Shown one piece after another: positions 16,693 to 24,934 of a stretch of DNA of 49,994 bases (its first letter is position 1; every line of letters starts with the position of its first letter). Under the pieces are notes generated by a model, which made no database searches, was not told where the DNA came from, and saw only the letters and a list, made by a program, of their open reading frames with translations. Source of the DNA: Borreliella afzelii (GTDB lineage: Bacteria; Spirochaetota; Spirochaetia; Borreliales; Borreliaceae); contig NZ_JACHGM010000004.1 in assembly GCF_014202295.1 (NCBI RefSeq), positions 1-49,994 on the forward strand. The letters are read 5' to 3'. Both the position numbers and the translations under genes were made by a program.

Positions 16693-17376
16693 TCAATCTT
16701 TTGAAAGATTAATGTATTCTAGTATAGCTTTTTCGTTTCTCAGTAGGAATAGACCTTCTCTTATTCCATTATGGAATTCTTCAAAGGAAACCAAGATTGT
16801 TTTTAAATTTTTATCTTTATTATCTATATTGTCATAGTAAAAGATAAAGTAAGGTCTTCCAGTAGTATCTTTAAACCCGAGAAAATTTACAAATATTGCT
16901 GTTTCTTGAAAGTCTGTTTTTAAATTATACGAGAGACCATTTTTGTATAAAAAAATTCCATTGCCTTCAAGATTTTTAATTTCAGAATTATTAATTGTAT
17001 TTTTAATTTTAGTAAAACTTTCAATTGCTTTTAAAATATATTTTATTGATGAAAATTTGGCATAGTATATGCGGTTATTAATTTGAAATTCTAAAAAGAT
17101 TCCACATTCATTTCCAGCTTTAATTACATCTTGTTCATTTTTAATAGAAGCCGCAATTTTCTTGTCAATAACAAGATTGATTTTGAATGTGGAAATATGG
17201 TTTAAGGTTTTTACATTATCAATTGCTAAATTTTCTGTTAGATAGACTTTATAATTAATAAATATTCCTTTTATATTTTTAATTTTATTTTGTTTAAATT
17301 CATAGTTTGTGCTATGAGAATATATTGCTAAATTTTGAATTAAAAGTACTAAGAATATAAAAGTTTTATTTTTCAT
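16693..17376 (-). CDS. Putative exported protein
   Basis: 227 aa. The N terminus (MKNKTFIFLVLLIQNLAIYSHS) is a signal peptide without a lipobox Cys, so the protein is probably periplasmic or secreted. The remainder looks like a mixed alpha/beta domain; DTTGRPYFIFYYDN and SFEEFHNGIREGLFLLR are its most distinctive parts. It converges with the 192 aa lipoprotein, 151 nt away, and both have the same beta-rich style. No family recognised. Confidence 0.6.
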   Translation of the reverse strand: MKNKTFIFLVLLIQNLAIYSHSTNYEFKQNKIKNIKGIFINYKVYLTENLAIDNVKTLNHISTFKINLVIDKKIAASIKNEQDVIKAGNECGIFLEFQINNRIYYAKFSSIKYILKAIESFTKIKNTINNSEIKNLEGNGIFLYKNGLSYNLKTDFQETAIFVNFLGFKDTTGRPYFIFYYDNIDNKDKNLKTILVSFEEFHNGIREGLFLLRNEKAILEYINLSKD

Positions 17377-18029
17377 TATATAACTTATTATATGATAGCA
17401 GTCTTGAATAATTTTAGTAAACCGTTTTTATCTATTAAGTGTCTGAAATTTATAAAAAATTTAGGTATATAAATAGTTTTTGTTAATTTTACAGAGAAAA
17501 TGTTTTCAATATTTTATAGAAATTTACGTCAGATATTAAAATTATTGGCTAGAATAAGTTGAAGAGCCTGTGTACTTTCTTGGTAAAAACTTTATGTCAA
17601 ATAAATTAATTAATTTTCTCTATATAAAAAGAAAACCCCTTAAAAATAAGAGGTTTATTTAAAAGAATGTATGGTATGAAGTAAATATTGATAATAAATT
17701 CTTTTAATTTTAAAAAAGGAGAATATTTAATACTCAATTATTAGTTCAATAATTGAGTATTACCAATTATTTTTTAAATTTTTTTTAAAGAATAATATTT
17801 TTGCAGAGAAAATCAAATATTATTCAATCTTAAATTTTATTTATTGTTAAGTTTGATTTTGTACATTTATTTTTTTGGGAGATTATTTAGATCTTAATCA
17901 TCTTATTAAAATTTATATTTCCTATTAAGTAAATAGGAAATTAATTTTTAGTTAATTTACGCTTTTTAGATTTTCATTTTTTTTATTTGCTATAAACTTA
18001 GTGTTTTAGACCTTGAATGTTTTAATTCT
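17377..18029. other. Gene-free stretch with hairpins
   Basis: No gene. An imperfect hairpin at 17632-17654 (AACCCCTTA / TAAGAGGTT) is followed on the minus strand by a T-rich run and may be a terminator. A stronger hairpin is at 17729-17761. The upstream part (17377-17600) should hold the promoter of the exported-protein gene. Confidence 0.4.
17729..17761. terminator. Perfect 14-bp stem-loop
   Basis: AATACTCAATTATT (17729-17742) pairs with 17748-17761 around AGTTC. A T-rich stretch follows on the plus strand. No gene on that strand ends nearby, so it may terminate a non-coding transcript or be a protein-binding site. Confidence 0.5.
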
Positions 18030-18116
18030 TGGTAAAAAAAAGAAGTCCCTACCCCTAATCTTATTTGGAGAGGATTAATAGGGGTGTTGGGGACTGTTGG
18101 TAGATAGTTTTCTACC
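18030..18116 (-). terminator. GC-rich structured 3' region and terminator of the 219 aa gene
   Basis: Read on the minus strand there is a small hairpin (18099-18116, GGTAGA/TCTACC), then a long GC-rich stem (18044-18095: GTCCC and CCCCTA pair with GGGAC and TAGGGG, with small bulges), then CTTCTTTTTTTT. This is the form of an intrinsic terminator about 110 nt after the stop codon. The two hairpins could persist as a stable 3' fragment. Confidence 0.65.
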
Positions 18117-18202
18117 TTATATGTATATAATATTTTATTTTTTTAATTTTGTAAATATTATTTAATAATAATAAATAAAATATAACATTTTAATTTAAAA
18201 TG

Positions 18203-18862
18203 CTATATTTTGGCTTCTTTCCTATTATTTCCTTTTAATTTTTTAGTTTTGCTATTTGGTTTAGCGTGATTTTGTTTTGGGCTATCAATTTTATTGATAG
18301 CTTTTAAAAGCTTTATATGCCCTTCATTAAGGGCCTTTTCTTCATTTTTAAGTTTTAAGGGGCTTAGTTTTTGATTCATTGTTTGAATTTCTTTAATTTC
18401 TGCTTCAGTTGGTTCATAATTTATCCATTTTTTATCTATCCAGCCTTTTTCCCATTCATAATAGTTTTCATTGAAGGTGGTTTTGTTTTGTTCGTCGTAG
18501 TGTCTTGCCAGTGCGGCAATTATTTTTGTTCCATATTTAAGCATTTTTTCTGTTTTTGTTTTTGTAATAAATGTGTCGTAATCGTAATTTTCTCCAGTTT
18601 GCATATTGATAATGTCAACTATAAGTTTAAAAGTATTTATGCAATTCATTGCAATATTTGTGGATGAAAAATTAGGGTCACTAAGGGCTTTAATATTAAG
18701 TTCATATTTTTTCTTTAAGCTTATGGGAATTTTAAAAAAGTCGATTATAAAGCCATTTATTTTTGCCCGATAATTAGCCTCATATTGGGAATTCCCAAAG
18801 AAAGTTCCCTTTATGCCTCCAATTGTATATTCATTATAGTTTCTTGTTGTTTCTTTTTGCAT
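18203..18862 (-). CDS. BBD18-like protein (lp17 regulator family), tentative
   Basis: 219 aa, soluble, no signal peptide, with a very basic C terminus (SKTKKLKGNNRKEAKI). Length and position (between the replication gene and a decayed transposase followed by an orphan ParA) match BBD18 of B31 lp17, which lowers RpoS and OspC levels. This match rests on remembered gene order and size, not on an alignment. A perfect 14-bp inverted repeat lies 55-85 nt upstream of ATG 18862, a possible operator, and a strong structured terminator follows. If the call is right, this plasmid can influence virulence-gene regulation elsewhere in the genome. Confidence 0.5.
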   Translation of the reverse strand: MQKETTRNYNEYTIGGIKGTFFGNSQYEANYRAKINGFIIDFFKIPISLKKKYELNIKALSDPNFSSTNIAMNCINTFKLIVDIINMQTGENYDYDTFITKTKTEKMLKYGTKIIAALARHYDEQNKTTFNENYYEWEKGWIDKKWINYEPTEAEIKEIQTMNQKLSPLKLKNEEKALNEGHIKLLKAINKIDSPKQNHAKPNSKTKKLKGNNRKEAKI

Positions 18863-18916
18863 TTTTTCCTTTAAAAAATATATTATTATAATTAATATAT
18901 TACAATATAATATAAT

Positions 18917-18947
18917 GTATTAATTGATATTATATATCAATTAATAC
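18917..18947. promoter_or_regulatory. Operator-like inverted repeat upstream of the 219 aa gene
   Basis: GTATTAATTGATAT (18917-18930) and its exact complement (18934-18947) with 3 nt between, 55-85 nt upstream of the start codon. A dimeric regulator, perhaps the gene product itself, is a possible ligand. Confidence 0.55.
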
Positions 18948-19034
18948 ACATTACAAATAAAAAAACATTTGTAATTTTGTTTTTTTTCTAAATTGTTGTA
19001 AATTTTAACTTATCTTTAACCTTTAACCATTTAT

Positions 19035-19071
19035 AAAAAGTCCTTAAGAAAGAAATTTCTTAGGACTTTTT
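19035..19071. terminator. Bidirectional terminator hairpin
   Basis: AAAAAGTCCT (19035-19044) pairs with AGGACTTTTT (19062-19071), and AAGAAA/TTTCTT extend the stem. A and T runs on both sides suit termination in both directions. It insulates the 219 aa gene from the IS605 remnant. Confidence 0.7.
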
Positions 19072-19097
19072 ATTGATTTAACAAAAAATAATAAATA

Positions 19098-19508
19098 GAT
19101 TTATTTTGACTCTGAATATGCTTTTCGATAAGATATCAATAGAGGCCCCTTTGGGGGGAAATAAGGCACAATACCTTTTAGCTCAAAAATAATGTTTCTA
19201 ATAATATTTATCCAAATAAGTAGAATATTTTTTCCTTATAAGCCTTGAAGATACTGTTTTTAGATTATTGATAAATTTAGAAGGTTGAATATTGGGGGTA
19301 AATTCTAGTAGTAAATGAATATGATCCTTATCATGGTTGAATTCATTAAGGGTTATTTTCCATAAAGAACATATATCAAGTATTATTTGTTAAGGAGAAG
19401 ATAAAAGCTCGGCATTTATGCATTTATGCCTATATTTAGTAACTAATATTAGGTGATAATTAATAGAGAATATACGCAGTGATTATTAAAAGTTAGTTTG
19501 TGTGACAT
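19098..19508 (-). pseudogene. tnpA: TnpA remnant of copy C
   Basis: From the position of the family ATG (19508), sequence close to TnpA of copy B continues, including the DKDHIHLLLEF segment with the HUH histidines. It has the same early 2-nt insertion as copy B, and the C-terminal part is disrupted (stop in place of a Trp codon, altered end). Confidence 0.75.
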
Positions 19509-19547
19509 ATACACTTAAGTATAAAATATTATAAAATAATAAAATGT

Positions 19548-20371
19548 ATGAGTGCTAATAAAGCTTATAAAAGTACAGAATATATCCTAACACTAATTAA
19601 AAAAAATCAAAAGTATTTAGATGTGTAAGCTTTTTCATTATTCATTCAAGTAGATATAAAGAAGGGTTTTCATTTCTAAAAATAGGTTAATAGTTTGGTT
19701 CTTTGTAATTTTTAACTTAATTTAAACTCTACACATAATAATTTTTTCAGAGAAATTTTAAAAAGGAAATAGGAATATTAAAAACGATAAATTTCTTAAA
19801 AATGTAGTATTAGAAAAAGAACTTATGATAAATGTATATTTCAGTAGCAGTTGAGTATTTAGATGCTAAAAATAACAATAAACTTAAGAAATGTCAAAGA
19901 AAACTATAATAAAAACAAAAAGTTTTTATTAATAGAGCTAAGTCTAGATTAAGAATTGCTAAGCTGCATAAAAAAATTCAAATCAAAGAAAAGACTTTTT
20001 ACATAAATTATCTTACTACTTTGTAGCTAATTATAAAAACATAACAATAAAAAATTTGTCAATTAAGGGTATGTAAAAAGGAATGTTTGGGAAAATTGTT
20101 GATCATTTAGGATGATATTGGTGTAAGATAATAATAACTTTCCTTATTATATAAATCAAAACGGCAGGAATCCTATTTGCGTAAAGTAGGTAGATATTTT
20201 TAACAGGTAAATTATGTACTAATTTTGGTATTTAAAATACAGCTCTAAAATTAAGCGATACTAGGGAGACTTTCAGTCGTTACAGTACTTTACATAATAG
20301 AGAAATAAATGCAATTCTAAATTTTAAGGCTTATTATATAGAAATAAAAAACTAAGGTAGAGGCTTTCTGA
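19548..20371 (+). pseudogene. tnpB: TnpB remnant of copy C
   Basis: Starts with MSANKAYK like the other copies but has many frameshifts and stops. It is 824 bp long against 1133 bp in copy A, with the middle part deleted. The CxxC ribbon is lost. Non-functional. Confidence 0.8.
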
Positions 20372-20490
20372 AGTAAAGCTTGTGGATCAGCTTTAGTAGA
20401 TGATTATTCTTGTTGAAAAGAGTCTAAAAAGCTATCGTGGGATAAAGCAAAAAGGTAATTTCTATGATCTTTGGTTTAAAAGTAGTTCGT

Positions 20491-20806
20491 AGAATGCATT
20501 AGTAAATGATTTGTTTGTAAAATTTAGAGGAAATAATAAAAAGTTTTTGAAGATAATAAATCCTTTAAAGTTCTTAAGGTCTTAAAGAAGTAAGGATTTT
20601 TTTGCTTGTTGTTTATTTTGATAATAGTAATGTGATCTTAATAAGCTTAAAGCTCAAAAATTATCATTTATAATGATATTGTGTTTAATTTATAAGATAA
20701 GCTTAGGTTTAATTATGTTAGCCGTCTTTTATCAAGGAGAGCGTAAAGGATAGTAAATGCACTACTACTTTACATAGTTTTTAAAACTATATCAAATCTG
20801 ATTTAT
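20491..20806. other. Gene-free stretch before the partition locus
   Basis: No ORF. A small palindrome (TAGTTTT T AAAACTA) lies at 20775-20789, adding to the cluster of inverted repeats that precedes parA. Confidence 0.4.
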
Positions 20807-20876
20807 GAAGCTCTTTTATAAAAGAGCTTCACTAGTAGAGATTAAATTAATTTTAATTAATTTAATCTCTACTAGT
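20807..20876. repeat. Double palindrome upstream of parA
   Basis: Two perfect palindromes touch each other. GAAGCTCTTTTA plus its complement occupies 20807-20830. A 22-bp inverted repeat with a 2-nt loop occupies 20831-20876 (outer arms ACTAGTAGAGATTAAA). They may be a terminator, a centromere element or an origin structure; the place 180 nt upstream of parA favours a role in maintenance. Confidence 0.75.
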
Positions 20877-20889
20877 TGGTTTATATTGA

Positions 20890-21036
20890 GATAATTAATA
20901 TATGATATAAAGTAATTAATATATGATATAAAGTAATTAATATGTGATATAAAGTAATTAATATGTGATATAAAGTAATTAATATGTGATATAAAGTAAT
21001 TAATATGTGATATAAAGTAATTAATATGTGATATAA
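20890..21036. repeat. Iteron array (7 x 21 bp), probable partition site and parA operator
   Basis: Seven direct repeats of 21 bp (core AGTAATTAATATGTGATATAA) with no spacers; the first two units have TATATG in place of TATGTG. The last unit ends in TATAAT sequences that suit the -10 box of parA, whose ribosome-binding site (AAGGAAG) and ATG follow within 22 nt. Repeats directly before a parA operon commonly serve as centromere and as operator for the partner protein. That role is inferred here. Confidence 0.85.
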
Positions 21037-21057
21037 TATAATTAAAAGGAAGTTTAC

Positions 21058-21798
21058 ATGAAAAAAATAGCATTTCATATTCAAAAAGGTGGCGTTGGAA
21101 AAACTACCTTAAGTGGGAATATAGCAAGCTATTTGTCTAAAACAAAAAAAGTTATATTAGTTGATTGTGATATACAGCAAGGAAGTTCTTCTACATGGTT
21201 TCTTAATCATGAAATTCTTAGGTTAGACATTAAGGATTCTCTTTTAAATAAGATAAATATAGATCAAGTATTAAAGCAAATACAAAAAAATTTTTATATT
21301 TTGCCATGTGTGCCGAGCGGAACTTTTAGAAGAGATGTTCAGCATAAATTACAGGATTTTCCATATTTGATAGATGATTTTTGCTTAGAATTGGAAAAAT
21401 TGGGATTTGAATTTGCGATTTTTGATTTATCTCCCAGTTTTGAGCTTTGGGAGCGAAGAATTATTCTTGCAATGTGTGAAGTTATTACTCCATTGACTCC
21501 AGAATTTTTAAGTCTTGAAGGAATTAATATTTTTAAGGAAGAGTTTGATTCTTTGTTAAAATCTTATAGAAAAAAGGTTAAACACGAGAAGATTATTTGT
21601 AATATGCTCAATAAAAGTTTTAAAAGACATAATTTACATTTAAGTCAATTTAAAACTTTTGGATATGATCTTTATGAGATTGGGCAAGATGCTAAAATAG
21701 CAGAATCGCAGTTGTATAAAAAGTCGATTTTTGATTATTATCCTGAGAGTAAATCTATCTTAGAACTTTCAAGATTGGGGGATGCTTTATGCCTATAA
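21058..21798 (+). CDS. parA: ParA-family partition ATPase (BBD21-like)
   Basis: 246 aa. Deviant Walker A KGGVGKTT (residues 10-17), Walker A' VDCD (Asp36, Asp38) and Walker B FDLS (Asp123) are all present, so an active ATPase is likely. It differs from the usual Borrelia PF32 ParA in its N terminus (MKKIAFHIQ) and in the QGSSSTWFL segment, and resembles the orphan ParA BBD21 of lp17. It starts at ATG 21058 after AAGGAAG. It overlaps the next gene by 10 nt, forming a two-gene operon behind the iterons. It would position plasmid copies on the nucleoid together with its small partner. Confidence 0.9.
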   Translation: MKKIAFHIQKGGVGKTTLSGNIASYLSKTKKVILVDCDIQQGSSSTWFLNHEILRLDIKDSLLNKINIDQVLKQIQKNFYILPCVPSGTFRRDVQHKLQDFPYLIDDFCLELEKLGFEFAIFDLSPSFELWERRIILAMCEVITPLTPEFLSLEGINIFKEEFDSLLKSYRKKVKHEKIICNMLNKSFKRHNLHLSQFKTFGYDLYEIGQDAKIAESQLYKKSIFDYYPESKSILELSRLGDALCL

Positions 21799-22061
21799 GT
21801 AAAGAGGTTGATTTGGAAGAAATCATTAAACAAAATGTTGGTAAATCTAAATTTGCTTTTCGTGTTGACAATGATGTTATTAGTAATAACACATCAAATG
21901 TTAAGCCTGGTAGATCAAAGATGACGATCAAACAAATAAGTATAGGATTGAAATATGAATATTGGGTTGAGTTTTATTCTATTTTAGATAAAAAGGGATT
22001 AACAGCTTCTGGTTTTATAAGAACTTTAATTATGGAATATATAGAAACTTCTAAGAAATAA
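21789..22061 (+). CDS. Small partition partner, probable ribbon-helix-helix protein
   Basis: 90 aa, starting inside the end of parA (10-nt overlap), which implies translational coupling. Residues 48-87 (KQISIGLKYEYWVEFYSILD, then a LTASGFIRTLIMEY helix) fit a ribbon-helix-helix fold: a strand, a helix, a turn with Gly70 and a second helix. The first 45 residues are polar and could bind ParA. This is the usual form of a small centromere-binding protein, so the 21-bp iterons are its likely target. No standard Borrelia PF49 or PF50 protein is present. Confidence 0.7.
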   Translation: MPISKEVDLEEIIKQNVGKSKFAFRVDNDVISNNTSNVKPGRSKMTIKQISIGLKYEYWVEFYSILDKKGLTASGFIRTLIMEYIETSKK

Positions 22062-22088
22062 TATTTTTTAGTTTTAATTTATTATTTA

Positions 22089-22495
22089 TTAATAGATGGA
22101 TTTATTTTGATTTTGAATATATTTTTTGATGATATCAATAGAAGCGCTTACAGTAGAAATAAGACAATAACTTCCAGACCAAAAATAAGATTTCCAATAA
22201 TATTTATCTAAATAAGTAGAGTATTTTTACCTTATAAGCCTTGAAGATACTGTTTTTAGATTATTGATAAATTTAGAAGGTTGAATATTGGGGGTAAATT
22301 CTAGTAGTAAATGAATATGATCTTTATCATGGTTGAATTTATTAGGGGTTATTTTCCATAAAGAACATATATTAAGTATTGGTAAAGAGAAGATGAAAGC
22401 TCGGCATTTATGCATTTATGCCTATATTTAGCAACTAATATTAGGTGATAATTTGAATATACGTAGTGATTATTAAAAGTTAGTTTGTGTGACAT
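22089..22495 (-). pseudogene. tnpA: TnpA of copy D, frameshifted and truncated
   Basis: Read from ATG 22495, the front is in frame (NNHYVYSNYHLILV), unlike copies B and C. A 4-nt deletion (CCAATACTT where copy B has CCAAATAATACTT) shifts the frame, and AAG has become a TAA stop after SSRLIR. The HUH motif (HIH) is still readable after the shift and the C-terminal KKYIQNQ is still encoded. Confidence 0.8.
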
Positions 22496-22532
22496 ATACA
22501 CTTAAATAAAATATTATAAAATAATAAAACAT

Positions 22533-23647
22533 ATGAGTGCTAATGAAGCTTATAAGTACAGAATATATCCCAACGCTAATCAAAAGAAATATTTTTCAAA
22601 AGTATTTAGATGCGTAAGATTTTTGTATAACAAAATGTTAAGTGATAAGAAAGATTATTATGAAAAAAATAAACAAAGTCTTATTACTTATCCAAGTAAA
22701 TATAAAGAAGAATTTTCATTCTTAAAGGAAGTTAATAGTTTAGCTCTTTGTAATTCCCAACTTGACTTAAATTCTGCGTATAGTAATTTTTTTAGAGAAA
22801 TTAAAAAAGGAAATAAAACACAAGGATTTTCTAAATATAAAAGCAAGAAAAATAGGCAAACTTTTAGAACTAATAATCAAAAAAATTCAATAAGAATAGA
22901 AAATAATTATATAAAGTTGCCCAAAATAGGATTTGTAAAGTTAGCTCTACATAGGAATATTAAGAGTAATGAAGTTATTAAAAATGTAGTATTAGAAAAA
23001 GATGCCGATGATAAATATTACATTTCAGTAGCAGTTGAGTGCTTAGATGCTAAAAATAACAATAAAACTAAAGATAATAAAAAAGAGGCGGTTGGTATTG
23101 TGATATGAGTATGAGGCATTTTCTAGTAAGTAGTGAAGGTGAAAAAACCAATCATCCTAAATATTTACTAAAAAATGAACGCAAACTCAAGAAATACCAA
23201 AGAAAACCATCAAAAAAACAAAAAGGTTCTGTTAATAGAGTTAAATCTAGATTAAGAGTTGCCAAGTTGCATAGGAAAATTTCAAACCAAATAAAAGATT
23301 TTTTACATAAATTATTTTATTATTTTTTAGCTAATTATAAAAATATAGCAATAAAAAACTCATCAATTAAAGGCATGCAAAAAGGAATGTTTGGCAAAAG
23401 TGTTAATGATTTAGGATGGCATGAGTTTGTAAGACAATTATCATATAAATCAGAGTGGTCTAAATCCTATTTACATAAAGTTGATAGATATTTTCCATCA
23501 AGCAAGCTATGCAACAAGTGCCACATTAAAAATACAACTCTGAAATTAAGTGATACTAGGTGGACTTGTAGGAGTTGTAACACTTTGCATGATAGAGATA
23601 TAAATGCAGCTCTAAATCTTAAAGCGTATTATTATAAGGAAATATAA
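22533..23647 (+). pseudogene. tnpB: TnpB-like nuclease of copy D, broken at the RuvC-I motif
   Basis: The first part reads without a break from ATG 22533 through the seven-A run (22663-22669) that is short in copies A and B. At 23100-23103 two extra bases turn GID-M-S into GIVI-stop, exactly at the first catalytic Asp; the frame resumes at 23105. The second RuvC residue is also changed: IENLS has become IKNSS (codon 23354-23356). The third (DRDINAA) and the zinc ribbon remain. A stop at 23645-23647 removes the last eight codons. Confidence 0.85.
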
Positions 23648-23785
23648 ACTAAGGCAGGAACTGTCTGAAGTAAAGCTTGTGGACCATGCTTTAGTGGATG
23701 ACCATTCTTTTAGAACCTAAAAAGCTATCATTGGATGAAACAAGAAGCTATTTCTATAATCTTTGATTTAGAAATAGCAGTTCAC
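23648..23785 (+). other. IS605 copy D right end, possible omega-RNA scaffold
   Basis: Same conserved 3' segment as copy A, with the 10-bp hairpin stem intact (23747-23756 / 23769-23778). It is followed by sequence different from that after copies A and B. Confidence 0.6.
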
Positions 23786-23875
23786 AGCTTTAATGTCTTT
23801 AAGTCGCTCAATATAAGGTTTATCAATAAAAAATGTTTTATTATTGATATCTTACCATATTTTATTATTTTATAT

Positions 23876-24118
23876 TTAATTTATATTAAGGCTTTTATTG
23901 GTTAAAATAATTAAAGCTATTAATATTATTATAAATATATAAAACTTATTGTTAATAATTAATAGATAAAAAATTAATTTTAACATTTCTGTTGATAAGA
24001 AAAAAATATCAAAACATTTTTTACAAAATTTTATTAATTTTGTAAAAAATGTTTTTAATTGCATGTGAAAATACACTATACACATAGTTAAGCATGAATA
24101 TACTATTATTGCTGTCAT
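23876..24118 (-). CDS. Small hydrophobic protein, possible membrane peptide
   Basis: 80 aa with two hydrophobic segments (about residues 3-17 and 45-73) separated by a basic, Phe/Lys-rich part (QLKTFFTKLIKFCKKCF). It starts at ATG 24118, with GGGAGAA about 11 nt upstream, which supports translation. The middle is encoded by a perfect 20-bp inverted repeat (24011-24055). A chance ORF across a hairpin is possible. Holin-like or toxin-like roles are conceivable from shape alone; no family is recognised. Confidence 0.4.
   Translation of the reverse strand: MTAIIVYSCLTMCIVYFHMQLKTFFTKLIKFCKKCFDIFFLSTEMLKLIFYLLIINNKFYIFIIILIALIILTNKSLNIN
24011..24055. repeat. Perfect 20-bp inverted repeat
   Basis: AAAACATTTTTTACAAAATT (24011-24030) and its exact complement (24036-24055) flank TTATT. 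It lies inside the small hydrophobic ORF. Confidence 0.9.
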
Positions 24119-24280
24119 AAAATTTTAATTCTCCCTTAATTTCTGATAAATTTCAGTCTATCTCAATTCTTAAAAAATTCCATTTTTATTTATTTAAAGT
24201 TTTATATTATTTGCATGCATTTATTAAATGCATATTATAATCTTAATATTTAAAGATACTATTAAATATTAATAGCCATA
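24119..24280. terminator. Inverted repeats between the last two genes
   Basis: TTAATATTTAA (24243-24253) pairs with 24262-24272 just after the stop of the 196 aa gene and could terminate it. ATGCATTTA T TAAATGCAT (24215-24233) is a second perfect palindrome. The region also carries the ribosome-binding site of the small ORF. Confidence 0.5.
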
Positions 24281-24871
24281 CTATTTTTTGAAAAGTTTCC
24301 ATCCAAAAAATTTTTTTGTTTCCTCTTTTTTATTTTTTCTACTTAGTTTGTCACCTTTAATAGGTATTCTTTTTTCTCTAGGTTTTGCATTAAAAATAAT
24401 AAGTATATTATCTATATAATCTTTATTTAATGTTTTAAATAAACCATATTGATCTAGATCTAAGACATAGTTAGGATTTATTTTTTTTAAAATTTTAAAA
24501 TAATAGGACTTGCCTGGTAATATTATTGGATTTTTGTATATTTTTATTGCAAACTCCTCAAACGTTATAGCATTTTTAACTAATTCTAATAGATTGTACT
24601 TGGGAAAATATTTGATGGCATTATAGCTTTTTAAAAAGTTTGGTGTTATAAAATATTTTAAAATTTGTTCTTTGGGATATAAATTAATACTTTTTTTGCC
24701 ATATTTCTTGAAAGCTTTTATATTTTGCGATGGTTTATAAGGGGTAATTTTCCCTTGTTTTTCTAATCTAAGCAGTTTTATATAAATGGTATTTTTTTTT
24801 ATGCTTTTATTTTGCATGATTTGTATTTCTTTTAAAGTAAAATATTCTTGATTTTTATCATCAATAAGCAT
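24281..24871 (-). CDS. Hypothetical telomere-proximal protein, possible DNA-binding
   Basis: 196 aa, very basic (ends KKEETKKFFGWKLFKK), without signal peptide. Residues about 10-70 (YFTLKEIQIMQNKSIKKNTI, then LLRLEKQGKI) look like a winged-helix domain: a helix, a recognition helix and a small hairpin. A shorter version of the pattern occurs in the 108 aa protein at 14306-14632. It starts at ATG 24871 with AAGGGG upstream and a near-consensus promoter. It reads away from the right telomere, about 125 nt from the hairpin axis. Function unknown; regulation or a telomere-associated role would be speculation. Confidence 0.65.
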   Translation of the reverse strand: MLIDDKNQEYFTLKEIQIMQNKSIKKNTIYIKLLRLEKQGKITPYKPSQNIKAFKKYGKKSINLYPKEQILKYFITPNFLKSYNAIKYFPKYNLLELVKNAITFEEFAIKIYKNPIILPGKSYYFKILKKINPNYVLDLDQYGLFKTLNKDYIDNILIIFNAKPREKRIPIKGDKLSRKNKKEETKKFFGWKLFKK

Positions 24872-24897
24872 TGTTAAACCCCTTATATTTTGTATGT

Positions 24898-24926
24898 AGT
24901 TTACTATAAGTAGGTTAATGTGTCAA
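24898..24926 (-). promoter_or_regulatory. Promoter of the 196 aa gene
   Basis: On the minus strand, TTGACA (24921-24926), a 17-nt spacer and TAAACT (24898-24903), 27 nt before the ATG. It lies only ~75 nt from the telomere axis. Confidence 0.6.
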
Positions 24927-24934
24927 ATGAAATG

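Larger units (their letters stand above)
19098..20490 (+). mobile_element. IS200/IS605 element, copy C (heavily decayed)
   Basis: Same layout as copy D (tnpA minus, tnpB plus, right end at about 20372-20490). It is much more diverged: tnpB has lost about 300 bp and has stops in all frames, and the right-end hairpin is broken. The position before ParA corresponds to the transposase-like pseudogene BBD20 next to BBD21 on B31 lp17 (recalled gene order). Confidence 0.75.
22089..23785 (+). mobile_element. IS200/IS605 element, copy D
   Basis: A full-length element (~1.7 kb): tnpA on the minus strand (22089-22495), tnpB on the plus strand (22533-23647) and an intact right-end hairpin (23747-23756 / 23769-23778). 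The left end lies 27 nt after the partition operon. Both genes carry inactivating mutations. Confidence 0.85.

Noticed and set aside
18371-18667. 98 aa Cys/Phe-rich ORF on the plus strand
   Set aside because: Antisense shadow of the 219 aa gene, with composition typical of the reverse of Lys/Glu-rich coding sequence.
20890-21036. CRISPR array
   Set aside because: The 21-bp repeats are directly adjacent without spacers and lie at a parA promoter; no cas gene is present.
20816-21084. Two ORFs of repeated INYFISH- and ILITLYH-type residues on the minus strand
   Set aside because: They are translations of the iteron array, whose 21-bp period keeps frames open; no ribosome-binding site.
22227-22415. 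Separate 62 aa protein on the minus strand
   Set aside because: It is the part of tnpA copy D between the 4-nt deletion and the TAA stop; it contains the TnpA HUH motif.
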